Assembly: GCA_020633465.1 (NCBI GenBank)
Contig: JACKDN010000018.1
Coordinates: 62,001 to 126,000 of the forward strand
DNA from: Myxococcales bacterium
GTDB lineage: Bacteria > Myxococcota_A > Bradymonadia > UBA7976 > UBA1532
DNA length: 64,000 nucleotides
Direction of reading: 5' to 3'
Shown here: positions 29,698-39,706 of the stretch, one piece after another
Numbering within the stretch: the first letter of the stretch is position 1
Layout: each line of letters begins with the position of its first letter
The notes under the pieces: model-generated
What the model was told of the DNA's origin: nothing
Database searches by the model: none
What the model saw: the letters and a program-made list of their open reading frames with translations, nothing else
Made by a program: the position numbers and the translations under genes

Positions 29698-30270
29698 CTA
29701 CTCGGTCAGCTCCTTGGTGCTGTCGGCGCCGATGGCGGTGACGAAGCGCTCGAGCACCACCTGGCGGTCGCCGAGGGCGTCCTTCCAGGTAACCTCGAGG
29801 CGCACCTTCCGCACCTGATCCTCCATCGACTGCACCATCGTCGGCACCATCTGCACCATCATCGTCGCCTGCCCGGTCACCTTGCCGAGCTGGTTCTCGT
29901 CCAACCCGAACCCGCCGAGCGCCACCGTGAGTTCCTCGGTCAGCTGCGTGGTGGCCTCTTCGCTCATCTCGAGCTTGTAGCCGCACGCCTTCCAGCGGTA
30001 CCGCTTGAAGCCCTCGGCGCGGAAGTCGCCGCCCTCGCAGCCGTCCAGTCGATCCATGCCGTCGCTCAACAGCAGCTGCTCGACCTCGAGGAACTTGCCC
30101 TGCGCCAACAGCGACGCTTGGCTCATCCGGTTGCTGTAGTCGCTCATCTGGATGGCGACCCCCTCGTGCCCCAGCAGCGCGGTCAGCGCGAAGGCCAGGA
30201 TCGCCATGGCGATCATGACCTCGAGCAGGGTGAACCCCCGCCTCCCCCGCGGCTGGGCGGCGCGGCTCAT
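29698..30270 (-). CDS. gspI: type II secretion minor pseudopilin GspI
   Basis: The ATG at 30270 overlaps the gspH stop (ATGA) and is preceded by GGAGG, giving 190 residues; the open frame continues upstream to 30357 without a plausible start. The leader ends RRGFTLLEVMIAMAIL, with the cleavage Gly and the +5 Glu. It is longer than the usual GspI of about 120-130 residues because of Met/Gln-rich extra sequence after the first domain. It nucleates the pseudopilus tip. Confidence 0.88.
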   Translation of the reverse strand: MSRAAQPRGRRGFTLLEVMIAMAILAFALTALLGHEGVAIQMSDYSNRMSQASLLAQGKFLEVEQLLLSDGMDRLDGCEGGDFRAEGFKRYRWKACGYKLEMSEEATTQLTEELTVALGGFGLDENQLGKVTGQATMMVQMVPTMVQSMEDQVRKVRLEVTWKDALGDRQVVLERFVTAIGADSTKELTE

Positions 30271-30950
30271 CGCCCCTCCGCCTCTTCGTCGTCCGGCCGC
30301 CCGAACTCGGCCCCCGGATCCACCTTGCCGGCCTTGCGCTCGACCCGCCCGGTCCACGGGTGCACCAGCAGCGTGTTGAAGGCCTCGTCCCCGTCGGTGG
30401 TGTAGATGATCGTCGGCTCCACCTGACCGTTGGGGAAGAAGTGCACGTAGGCCTTGCCGCTACGGAACACGTCCTCCTGGTTCGAGGTCAGCACGCCGTC
30501 GATGCCGATACCGCGCTCCATCGTGACCTCGGGCACCAGCTCGTCCTTCGAGAAGGACGGCCGGTCGGGCAGGGGCACGCCCTCCTCGGCCTTGTCGTCG
30601 GCGTCCTCGGGCGGCGCGTTCGGGTCGACGCCCTCCTGCCGCTTCTCGGCGCCGATGAACACCGGCTCGGTCGACGCCTCGACCCAGTACTTGTCGGCGT
30701 CGATGTCGATCACCATCCGCATGTACAGGCCGTTGGCCACCGCGCGGCTGTAGGTGTACCGCATCGCCGCCGCCAGGCGGTTGGTCTGGGTGCGCAGCTG
30801 CGCGCTCGAGATCTGACCCAGCGAGCTGATGCCGACGCCCATCATGAGCACCAACACCCCGACCACGATGATCAGCTCGAGCAGCGTCAGCCCGCGGCTG
30901 CCGCGGCGCGCGCGCCCGTGGGGGGTGGGGGAGGTCACGATGTTCGGCAT
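30267..30950 (-). CDS. gspH: type II secretion minor pseudopilin GspH
   Basis: This 227-residue protein has a prepilin leader and the processing motif GLTLLELIIVVGVL with the +5 Glu. Its globular part contains YSRAVANGLYMRMVIDI, strands typical of GspH, and an acidic insertion near residues 110-125. It ends in a charged segment. It lies between gspG and gspI; GspH joins the major pseudopilin filament to the tip complex. Confidence 0.88.
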   Translation of the reverse strand: MPNIVTSPTPHGRARRGSRGLTLLELIIVVGVLVLMMGVGISSLGQISSAQLRTQTNRLAAAMRYTYSRAVANGLYMRMVIDIDADKYWVEASTEPVFIGAEKRQEGVDPNAPPEDADDKAEEGVPLPDRPSFSKDELVPEVTMERGIGIDGVLTSNQEDVFRSGKAYVHFFPNGQVEPTIIYTTDGDEAFNTLLVHPWTGRVERKAGKVDPGAEFGRPDDEEAEGR

Positions 30951-30957
30951 GGGGGGC

Positions 30958-31401
30958 TCACTTGGCGCGGATGTCGTCCTCGGTGCCTTCCTGTCCGTCG
31001 GGGCCCTTCGACAGCACCTCGAAGGGGCCGCTGCCCTTGCGCGCGGGGTTGAAGTACAGGATCTCGTTGCCCCACTCGTCCTTGGGCATGCTCTCGACCA
31101 TCGGCTTCAGGCCGTCGGGCGGGTTCAGCAGGGCGCGCAGCCCCTCGCCCTGGGTCGGGTAGTCGCCGACGTTCACGTTGTACTGATGCAGGGCCTGCTG
31201 CAGGCTCTTCAGCTTGATCTTCGTCGTCTGGATCTTCGCGTTGTCGAACTGGTTCATCACCGCGACGACGATGACCGAGGCCAAGAGGCCGAGGATCGCG
31301 ATCACGATCATGATCTCGAGCAGGGTCATGCCGCGCTGACCTTCACGCAGGCCACGGCGCAGGCCGTGACGGGCGAGGCGGCGGTTCAGATGGGCACGCA
31401 T
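30958..31401 (-). CDS. gspG: type II secretion major pseudopilin GspG
   Basis: The ATG at 31401, preceded by AAGGAGG, gives 147 residues. The leader of about 23 residues ends in GMTLLEIMIVIAIL with the cleavage Gly and the +5 Glu. The globular part has the GspG hallmarks YPTQGEGLRALL, WGNEILYFNP and the calcium-binding loop KGPDGQEGTEDDI. This is the main subunit of the pseudopilus. The larger open frame upstream overlaps gspF and is shadow. Confidence 0.95.
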   Translation of the reverse strand: MRAHLNRRLARHGLRRGLREGQRGMTLLEIMIVIAILGLLASVIVVAVMNQFDNAKIQTTKIKLKSLQQALHQYNVNVGDYPTQGEGLRALLNPPDGLKPMVESMPKDEWGNEILYFNPARKGSGPFEVLSKGPDGQEGTEDDIRAK

Positions 31402-31436
31402 GGCGGCGCCTCCTTCCGGTCGTGGGGGGTTCGGGG

Positions 31437-32663
31437 TCACTGGACGAACTCGTTGAGCTGCAGGATGGGCATCAGCACCGCGAACACGATGATCGCGATG
31501 GTGACGCCCATGCCGACGATCATCAGGGGCTCGAGCAGGCTGGTCAGGCTGGCGACGCGGTTCTCGACCTCGGTCTCGTAGGCCTCGGCCACCACGTTCA
31601 GCATGTCCTCGAGGGCGCCCGAGCGCTCGCCGATGGCGATCATGTGGGTGACGATGGGCGGAAAGCGGCCGCTCTGCTTGAGCGGATCCGCCAGGCTCGC
31701 GCCCTCCTTCACCGCGCCGCGCGCGGCGTCCACCACCTCCATCAGCACCTCGTTCTCGAGGACGTTCTTGGTGATGTCGAGGGCGGTCAACAGCGGCACG
31801 CCCGAGCGCAGCAGCGTCGACAGCGTCTTCGTGAAGCGCGACACGCCGATCATCAGGCCCAGCTTGCCGAACACCGGGAAGCTCAGGCGGCGGCGGTCCC
31901 AGCTGTAGCGGCCCTTGTCCGTCTTCTTCCACTTCCGGAAGCCGTAGACGCCGCCGATCGTCAGCAGGATGGCCAGCCACCAGTAGTCGCGCAGGATGTG
32001 GCTGAAGCCGATCAGCAGCCGGGTGATGAAGGGCAGCTCCTGCCCGCTGTCCTCGAAGATCTGCGTGATCTGCGGGATGACGTAGACGAACAGGCCGGTG
32101 AGGATCAGGCCGCCGATGCCGACCATGATCACCGGGTACATCATCGCGCTCTGGATCTTCTGGCGCAGCTTGACGGCGGCCTCGGTGAACTCGGCCAGCC
32201 GGATGAGCACCTGATCGAGCGTGCCCGACGCCTCGCCGGCGCGCACCATGTTGCTGAAGATGGCGCCGAAGGTGTCCGGGTGCTGCGTCAGGGCCTGCGC
32301 CAGGCTCATGCCCTCGCTGACGTCCTGGCGGATCTTCGCCAGGATCTTGCGCAGCTTGGGCTTCTCGGTCTGGTCGACGGTGGCGCTGATCGCGTCCACC
32401 AGCGGGATGCCCGCGCGCACCAGCGTCGCCAGCTGCCGGGTGAAGATCGAGATGTCGCTCGGCGTGATGCGCTCGAAGTAGCGCCCCAGGTCGACCTCGG
32501 TCGACAGCAGGCTCTGGCCCTTCTTCGGCCCCTTGCCCACGCGGGTGAGGAAGATGCCGTCGCGCTTCAGCGCGGCGCGCAGCGCGCGCTCGTTGTCCGC
32601 GTCGCGGACGCCCTTGACCTCCTTGCCGGACTTGTCGAGGCCGCTGTACTCGAAGGCAGGCAT
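31437..32663 (-). CDS. gspF: type II secretion inner-membrane platform protein GspF
   Basis: This 408-residue protein has two repeated GspF cytoplasmic domains and three membrane segments (near 170-190, 220-240 and 375-400). Features include FTRQLATLVRAGIPL in the first domain, MVRAGEASGTLDQVL, and the matching IAIGERSGALEDML in the second, which shows the internal duplication. It forms the core of the assembly platform turned or driven by GspE. Confidence 0.95.
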   Translation of the reverse strand: MPAFEYSGLDKSGKEVKGVRDADNERALRAALKRDGIFLTRVGKGPKKGQSLLSTEVDLGRYFERITPSDISIFTRQLATLVRAGIPLVDAISATVDQTEKPKLRKILAKIRQDVSEGMSLAQALTQHPDTFGAIFSNMVRAGEASGTLDQVLIRLAEFTEAAVKLRQKIQSAMMYPVIMVGIGGLILTGLFVYVIPQITQIFEDSGQELPFITRLLIGFSHILRDYWWLAILLTIGGVYGFRKWKKTDKGRYSWDRRRLSFPVFGKLGLMIGVSRFTKTLSTLLRSGVPLLTALDITKNVLENEVLMEVVDAARGAVKEGASLADPLKQSGRFPPIVTHMIAIGERSGALEDMLNVVAEAYETEVENRVASLTSLLEPLMIVGMGVTIAIIVFAVLMPILQLNEFVQ

Positions 32664-32666
32664 CGA

Positions 32667-34396
<1,730 letters not shown>

Positions 34397-34400
<4 letters not shown>

Positions 34401-37051
34401 GGAGCGTCCTCCGGGGCGGGCGCCGGCTCCACCGCGGGCTCGATCGCGGGGGGCGGCGGGGGCGGCGGCGGCGGGACGGCCGCTTCGGCCTCGGCGGCCT
34501 CGCGCAGGGCCTCCTCGAGCCCGTCGAGCTCCTGGGGCAGGGGCGGCCCCTCCTGCGAGCGCCGCAGCTGCTCGAGCAGGGCCTCCTCCTCGCGGGCCTC
34601 GACCAGCGTCTGGTGGATGGCCTCGAGCACGCCGTGCTTCTTGCCGTAGTCGATGCCCAGCGTCAGATCGCCGTCCTCGTCGCGCCGGAAGCGCGCGGCG
34701 AACTCGCGGTGCTCCTCCATCTTGCGCTTGAAGATGGCGCGGAAGTCCTCGGGCCCCTCGATGACGTAGGGCGTCAGCATCAGCAGCAGGTTGCGCTGCT
34801 CCTGATCCTTGCCCGAGTCGCGGAACAGATAGCCGATGACCGGGATCTCGCCCAGCAGGGGCAGCATGCTGCGCCGGTTGCGCTGGCTGCTCTTCTGCAG
34901 GCCGCCGATGACCACGGTGTTCTGGTCCTTCACCACCACGGTGCTCTTCACGCTGCGCTTGCTGGTGGCCGGGCCCAGATCGGGGCTGTTGCTCTCGATC
35001 TCCTCGACCACCTGGTCGATCTCGAGGGTGACGAAGTTCGCCGCGTTGATGCGCGGGGTGATCTTCAGGCTGAGCTCGACGTCCAGGCGCTGCACCTGCA
35101 CGAAGCCGCCGAGGCTGTTGAGGTTGGCCGTGTCGAGGCTGCCCCCGGTCAGGCCCGCGATGCCGCCCGAGCGGTAGGGCACCGTGTTGCCGACGACGAT
35201 CTCCGCCTCCTCGTTGTCGGTGGTGAGGATGTGCGGCGTGCTCAGGACGTTGACGTCGTTGCTCGTGGCGAGCGCCTGCAGGATGACGCCGAAGGCGGGC
35301 AGATCACCCAGGCCGGGCACCGCCACCGTCGAGGCGCTCTGCACGGCCAGGCCGGTCAGCGTCGCGGCGTTCTGCGCGCTGAGGATGCTGCCCGGGCCCA
35401 CCTGGTTCGAGAACACGAGGGGCAGCGTCTCGCCGGCGACGTCCACCTCGGTGGCGCCGTGCATGGCGATGCCGAACGACCGCGTGTTGCTGGTCGAGAC
35501 CTCCATGATGATGGCCTCGATGAACACCTGGCGGCGCGGGCGATCGAGCACGTCGATCACCTTCTTCAGCGACAGGTAGTCCTTCAGGCTGGCGGTGATG
35601 ACGAGGGCGTTGGTGTCCTCGTCGGCGGTCACCTGCACCTCGCCCTCGAACAGGGCGGCCGAGGTCGCGCCGGTGGCCGCCTTGGCCCCGCCGGTGGCCG
35701 CCTTGGCGCGGGGCGTGGGCCGCCGCGCGCCGGCCGCGCCGGTGCGGCTGCGCTGCTCGTTGCTCAGGTTGCCCAGCACCGTGGCCAGATCGGCGGCCTT
35801 GGCGTGGTTGAGCTGGTGGATGTGCACCTGGCCGTCGCCGGGGATGGCGATGTCCAGCCGCTCGATCAGCTTCTTCACCTTGCGGTAGCTGCGCGCGGTG
35901 GCCACCACCAGCAGGCGGTTGGTGCGCTCGTCGGCGATCACCTTCGACACGGTGACGTCGAGATCGCTGTCGCCCACCTTGGCCGCGCTGGCCACGGGCT
36001 TGGCGCCCTTCTTCACGCGGGGCGCCGGCTTCTTGGCCGCCGGCGCGGCGCGCGTGCCGCCCTCGCGCTCGAACACCTCGGTGATCTTCGCCGCGATGTC
36101 GGACGCGTCGGCGTTGAGCACCTGGTACACCCACAGCTGCTCCTGACCACCCGGCTGGTCGAGCTCCTCGAGCAGCTTCTTCAGCTTGCGCAGGTTGCTC
36201 GCCAGCTCGGTGATGATCAGCGAGTTCGTCGGCTGGTAGACGATGATCTTCGCGTTGGGGCTGGCCAGCTCGGTGATGACCTGGTTCATCTCGCCGGCGT
36301 CGACGTACTGCAGGCGGAGCAGCTGGGTGACCATGCGGTCGTCGTTGGGCACGCCGGTGTCCGGGCCCAGGATGGGGCCCGGGCTCTTCTGATAGTCACC
36401 CGCGTCGATGATGTGCCAGAACTTGCCCTTGGGCAGGATGGTCAGGCCGTTCGCCTCGAGCGCCGAGTAGAACACCTTCTCGGCCTCGCGCGCCGTCACC
36501 AGCGAGGGCGAGTAGATCGTGATCTTCTTCCCCTTCAGGGGCTTGGCGATCACGATGTTCTTCCCGGTGAGGCAGGCCATCAGCTTCACGACGGCCTCGA
36601 TCTCCTCGTCGTAGATGTCGAGGCGCACCTTCACGCCGGGCCGCAGCCGCGCGCAGTTCTTGATGAAGTCCTTCGAGAGCGTCGGCTCCTCGTCCTCCTT
36701 CTCCTCGACCTGCTGCCACTGCGGCGGCTTCTTGGCGTCGCCGCCCTTGGCGTCGTCGTCCTTGTCGTCGTTGGCCCCCGGCGCGGGCGTGCGCCCCTTC
36801 TTCACCGCCGTCGGCCGCTTGGCCGGCCCGGGCGTCACCTTCTGCGCGAGGGGCGCGAGATCCTTCCCGCGCACCATCGGCGGCAGGCGCACCTTCTGCT
36901 GGCCGGGCAGGGTGCTCGGCTTGATGCCCTTGATCGCGGGCCTGCGCAGCGCGTCGAGGGTGCGGGGCACCGGCGGGTCGTCCTGGGCGTGCGCCGCCGG
37001 TGCGGCGAGGCTCAGCAGCAGGGCGATGACGAGATGTCCGACGTTCTTCAT
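34397..37051 (-). CDS. gspD: type II secretion secretin GspD
   Basis: The ATG at 37051 overlaps the gspC stop (ATGA), giving 884 residues. After a signal peptide (about 1-22, ending AHAQ) there is an Ala/Lys-rich linker of about 100 residues, then N0 and N1-N3 modules. The secretin barrel starts near residue 500 (RRQVFIEAIIMEVS) and includes VPVIGYLFRDSG-type sequence. The C-terminal 130 residues are Glu/Arg-rich and end in Pro repeats, without the usual S-domain pattern. Alanine/lysine-rich inserts also lie between N2 and N3 and after N3. It forms the outer-membrane gate. Confidence 0.94.
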
Positions 37052-37998
37052 TTGATCTCGTACTCGAGGGTCGACTTGCGGCCGCGCCGCTCGATGTCCA
37101 CGGTGACGTTGTCCGAGTTCTTCAGCCGCTCGTACAGCTCGAGGGCCTTGTTCGGGCTCGTGATCTCCTCGTCGCCGACGGCCTTGATCACGTCGCCCGA
37201 CCGGATGCCGATGTGGCTGTACAGGCTGCCCGGGCGCACCCCGACGATCTTGAAGCCCTGCGGCTTGCCGTCGCGGTAGTGGGGGATGACCCGCGCCTGC
37301 CGGCTGAGCTGCGACAGATCGGCGAGCTGCTCGTTGAGCATCTCGCGGTCGATCTCGTAGCGGTTGGTGCCCACCTTCTTCACGCCCTTCGAGAAGTCGG
37401 TCTTGTTGGTGCTGGGCGGCGGGCTGTAGCCCCGCTTCGTCGGGCGCTTCTTGGCGGCCTTCTTGCCCAGCTCGACGCACTCGAAGGCGCCGCCCTTGGC
37501 CAGCACCAGGCGCTCGGACTGGATGGCCGCGAGGGTGAAGTCGCCGATCTTCTGCGACTCCTTCACCAGCCGCGAGTCGTCCGCCTCGCCGTCGTCGACC
37601 ACCGCCATCGACCAGGTCGAGGGCTCGGCGACCATCGCGGCCAGGTAGCCGATGTTCGAGTCGCTGGCCTCGCAGGGCGCGCCGGGCGGCGGCACCATGC
37701 CCGGCGGCAGGTCGTTGCCGGCGTCCCCGTCCTCGGCGACGCCGCCGTCGGGCTCGAGGTCGGGTGGGTTGGCGTTGAACAGGTTGCGCTCCGTGATGCG
37801 GGCCGCCCACTCGTCGGTGCCGCTGCCGCCGCGCTTGGGCAGCGCCTTCGAGGGATCGGCCTCGGCCGAAGGGTTCGTCGGCAGCGCCGCGATCTCACCG
37901 GCGACGACGTTGTTGATCACCCGGGCGGCCAGGAACGCGATGACGGCCAGCAGCACCAGGTTGATCACCCAGAAGTATCGTTTGACCAGGCTCTCCAT
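37048..37998 (-). CDS. gspC: type II secretion protein GspC
   Basis: This 316-residue protein has a cytoplasmic N-terminus, one membrane helix (about residues 10-32), the periplasmic homology region with ERNLFNANPP, and a C-terminal PDZ domain beginning near KIVGVRPGSLYSHIGI with SGDVIKAVGDEEI. GspC links the inner-membrane platform to GspD and can take part in substrate choice. It is the first gene of the operon, and the sigma-54-type promoter lies just upstream. Confidence 0.93.
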   Translation of the reverse strand: MESLVKRYFWVINLVLLAVIAFLAARVINNVVAGEIAALPTNPSAEADPSKALPKRGGSGTDEWAARITERNLFNANPPDLEPDGGVAEDGDAGNDLPPGMVPPPGAPCEASDSNIGYLAAMVAEPSTWSMAVVDDGEADDSRLVKESQKIGDFTLAAIQSERLVLAKGGAFECVELGKKAAKKRPTKRGYSPPPSTNKTDFSKGVKKVGTNRYEIDREMLNEQLADLSQLSRQARVIPHYRDGKPQGFKIVGVRPGSLYSHIGIRSGDVIKAVGDEEITSPNKALELYERLKNSDNVTVDIERRGRKSTLEYEIK

Positions 37999-38050
37999 CC
38001 GCCGTCGCTCGTCCGTTCGGCGCCCGATGGGGCGCGACCGTGGGGGTGTC

Positions 38051-38066
38051 TACAAGATTCGTGCCC
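38051..38066 (-). promoter_or_regulatory. sigma-54-type promoter of the gsp operon
   Basis: Read on the minus strand the site is GGGCACG, four bases, TTGTA. It matches the consensus TGGCACG-N4-TTGCA at all but two positions: the first T is G, and the -12 GC is GT. The predicted start is about 40 bases upstream of the gspC ATG. The neighbouring gene encodes a sigma-54 activator, which supports the reading. Confidence 0.55.
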
Positions 38067-38144
38067 GCAACGCCGGGCGGCCGGGAGGTCGCTCGCCGTG
38101 GTCAATCGGCCGAACCCGGGGGGCGATTCCGCCCGGGCCGGCTT

Positions 38145-38157
38145 TGCCAAATTGACA
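38145..38157. promoter_or_regulatory. proximal 13-bp palindromic site (probable activator binding site)
   Basis: TGCCAAATTGACA matches the distal site at 11 of 13 positions, giving the shared form TGNCAAATTGNCA. Its centre lies about 110 bases upstream of the predicted gsp transcription start, in the usual range for sigma-54 enhancer sites. Confidence 0.55.
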
Positions 38158-38185
38158 GCGGCGCGCGCACCATTGCCGGACCCGA

Positions 38186-38198
38186 TGACAAATTGTCA
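38186..38198. promoter_or_regulatory. distal 13-bp perfect palindrome (probable activator binding site)
   Basis: TGACAA-A-TTGTCA is a perfect inverted repeat around one central base. Its centre is 41 bases from that of the proximal site, close to four helical turns, so both would face the same side of the DNA. It is AT-rich in a very GC-rich gap, which makes chance less likely. Confidence 0.6.
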
Positions 38199-38238
38199 AT
38201 GGTGTCGCGGGCTCGGCCCGCGCGGCCGCGCGCGGCGC

Positions 38239-39588
38239 TCACGACTCGAGCTTCCGGTAGATGGTGCGGGTGGCGATGCCCAAGAGCTGGGCCGCGCGCT
38301 TCTTGTCGTTGTCGGTGAAGCGCAGGGTCTCGCGGATGACGCGGCGCTCGATCTCCTCGAGCGGCGTGCCCAGCGGGATGGTCAGCACCTGCGCGTCGCG
38401 GCGCTCGCCCAGGATGGTCTCGGGCAGGTCGTCCTCGTCGATCACCGTGCCCTGCGCCAGCACCACCGCGCGCTCGATGGTGTTCTCGAGCTCGCGCACG
38501 TTGCCCGGCCAGGCGTAGTCGACCAGGCGCGCCAGGCCGCGCGCCGACAGGCCCTCGACGGTCTTGCCGTTCTTCTCGGCGTACAGGCGCAGGAAGTGGT
38601 CGGCCAGCAGGGGCACGTCGTCCGGGCGCGCGCGCAGGGGCGGCAGCGTGATGGGGATGACGTTCAGGCGGTAGTACAGGTCCTCGCGGAAGTCGCCGTT
38701 GCGCACCGCCTGCGCCAGGTCGAGGTTGGTGGCGGCGATGATGCGGCAGTCGACGTGCAGCGTCTGGCTGCCGCCCAGCCGCTCGAACTCGCCCGACTGC
38801 AGCACGCGCAACAGCTTCACCTGGACGTGCGGGGCCAGCTCGCCGACCTCGTCGAGGAACAGCGTGCCGCCGTCGGCGCGCGAGAAGCGGCCGTCGCGCG
38901 TGGTGTTGGCGCCGGTGTAGGCGCCGCGCTCGGCGCCGAACAGCTCGGCCTCGATGATCGAGTCGGGCAGGGCGCCGCAGTTCACGGCCACGAACGACGC
39001 CTCGGCGCGCGGCGACAGCTGGTGGATCGCGCGCGCGAAGAGCTCCTTGCCGGTGCCGCTCTCGCCCATCAGCAGCACGGTGGCGGTGCTCGGCGCCGCC
39101 TGCCGCGCCGTCTCGAGCACCTTCCGCAGGGCGGGGGCGTTGCCGATGATGCCCCCGGTGGTCGCACGCGCGCCCCGCGCGTCGGCCAGCTGCGCCCGGA
39201 GCGCCTTGTTCTCGGCCAGCAGGTTCTGCTTCTCGACCGCCCGAGTGACCACCCGCTCGATCTGCGCCCGCCGGAAGGGCTTGGTGACGAAGTCGTAGGC
39301 CCCCTCGCGCATCGCCTCGACGGCGCGCTCGATGGTGCCGTAGGCGGTCATCACGATGACCTCGGTGTCGGGGGCGATCGCCTTGACGTTCTTCAGCAGG
39401 TCGACGCCGCTCATGCCCGGCATCATGAGATCGGTCAGCACCACGTCGATCGGCGTGCCGCGCAGGGTGTCGAGCGCCTCGCGCCCGCTGGTGGCGGGCA
39501 GGGCGCGCAGGCCCAGGCGCTCGAAGATCGTCACCAGGCTGGCCAGGTTCGAGGCGTCGTCGTCGACGACGAGCACGGTGCGCTGCAT
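38239..39588 (-). CDS. NtrC-family sigma-54-dependent response regulator
   Basis: This 449-residue protein has three parts. The receiver domain has the phospho-acceptor Asp53 in LTDLMMPG and Lys103. The AAA+ domain has the Walker A GESGTGKE (about 175-182) and the sigma-54 contact loop GAYTGA (222-227, where most members have GAFTGA). A C-terminal Fis-type helix-turn-helix ends in TRTIYRKLES. It should activate sigma-54 promoters after phosphorylation. It lies directly upstream of gspC in the same direction and is therefore a strong candidate to control the T2SS. No cognate kinase is adjacent; the nearest is at 46567-48084. Confidence 0.93.
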   Translation of the reverse strand: MQRTVLVVDDDASNLASLVTIFERLGLRALPATSGREALDTLRGTPIDVVLTDLMMPGMSGVDLLKNVKAIAPDTEVIVMTAYGTIERAVEAMREGAYDFVTKPFRRAQIERVVTRAVEKQNLLAENKALRAQLADARGARATTGGIIGNAPALRKVLETARQAAPSTATVLLMGESGTGKELFARAIHQLSPRAEASFVAVNCGALPDSIIEAELFGAERGAYTGANTTRDGRFSRADGGTLFLDEVGELAPHVQVKLLRVLQSGEFERLGGSQTLHVDCRIIAATNLDLAQAVRNGDFREDLYYRLNVIPITLPPLRARPDDVPLLADHFLRLYAEKNGKTVEGLSARGLARLVDYAWPGNVRELENTIERAVVLAQGTVIDEDDLPETILGERRDAQVLTIPLGTPLEEIERRVIRETLRFTDNDKKRAAQLLGIATRTIYRKLES

Positions 39589-39624
39589 GGGCGATCCTCT
39601 CGCTGGGGCTGCCGGGCGCAGCAG

Positions 39625-39653
39625 GTGGTAGCAGGTCGCGCCGGTCGGTTCAA
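39625..39653 (-). promoter_or_regulatory. putative sigma-70-type promoter of the sigma-54 activator gene
   Basis: On the minus strand TTGAAC (39653-39648) and TACCAC (39630-39625) are 17 bases apart. The site lies in the divergent gap, about 37 bases upstream of the regulator start. Confidence 0.4.
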
Positions 39654-39670
39654 CGGCCGCCCCGACGGCG

Positions 39671-39699
39671 TTGACCGCGTCCGGGGGCAGGGCTAGAGT
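39671..39699 (+). promoter_or_regulatory. sigma-70-type promoter placed directly before the ATPase start
   Basis: TTGACC (39671-39676), 17 bases, then TAGAGT (39694-39699). The expected transcription start falls at or next to the GTG at 39707, so the message could be leaderless. Confidence 0.5.
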
Positions 39700-39706
39700 C
39701 CCCGAA

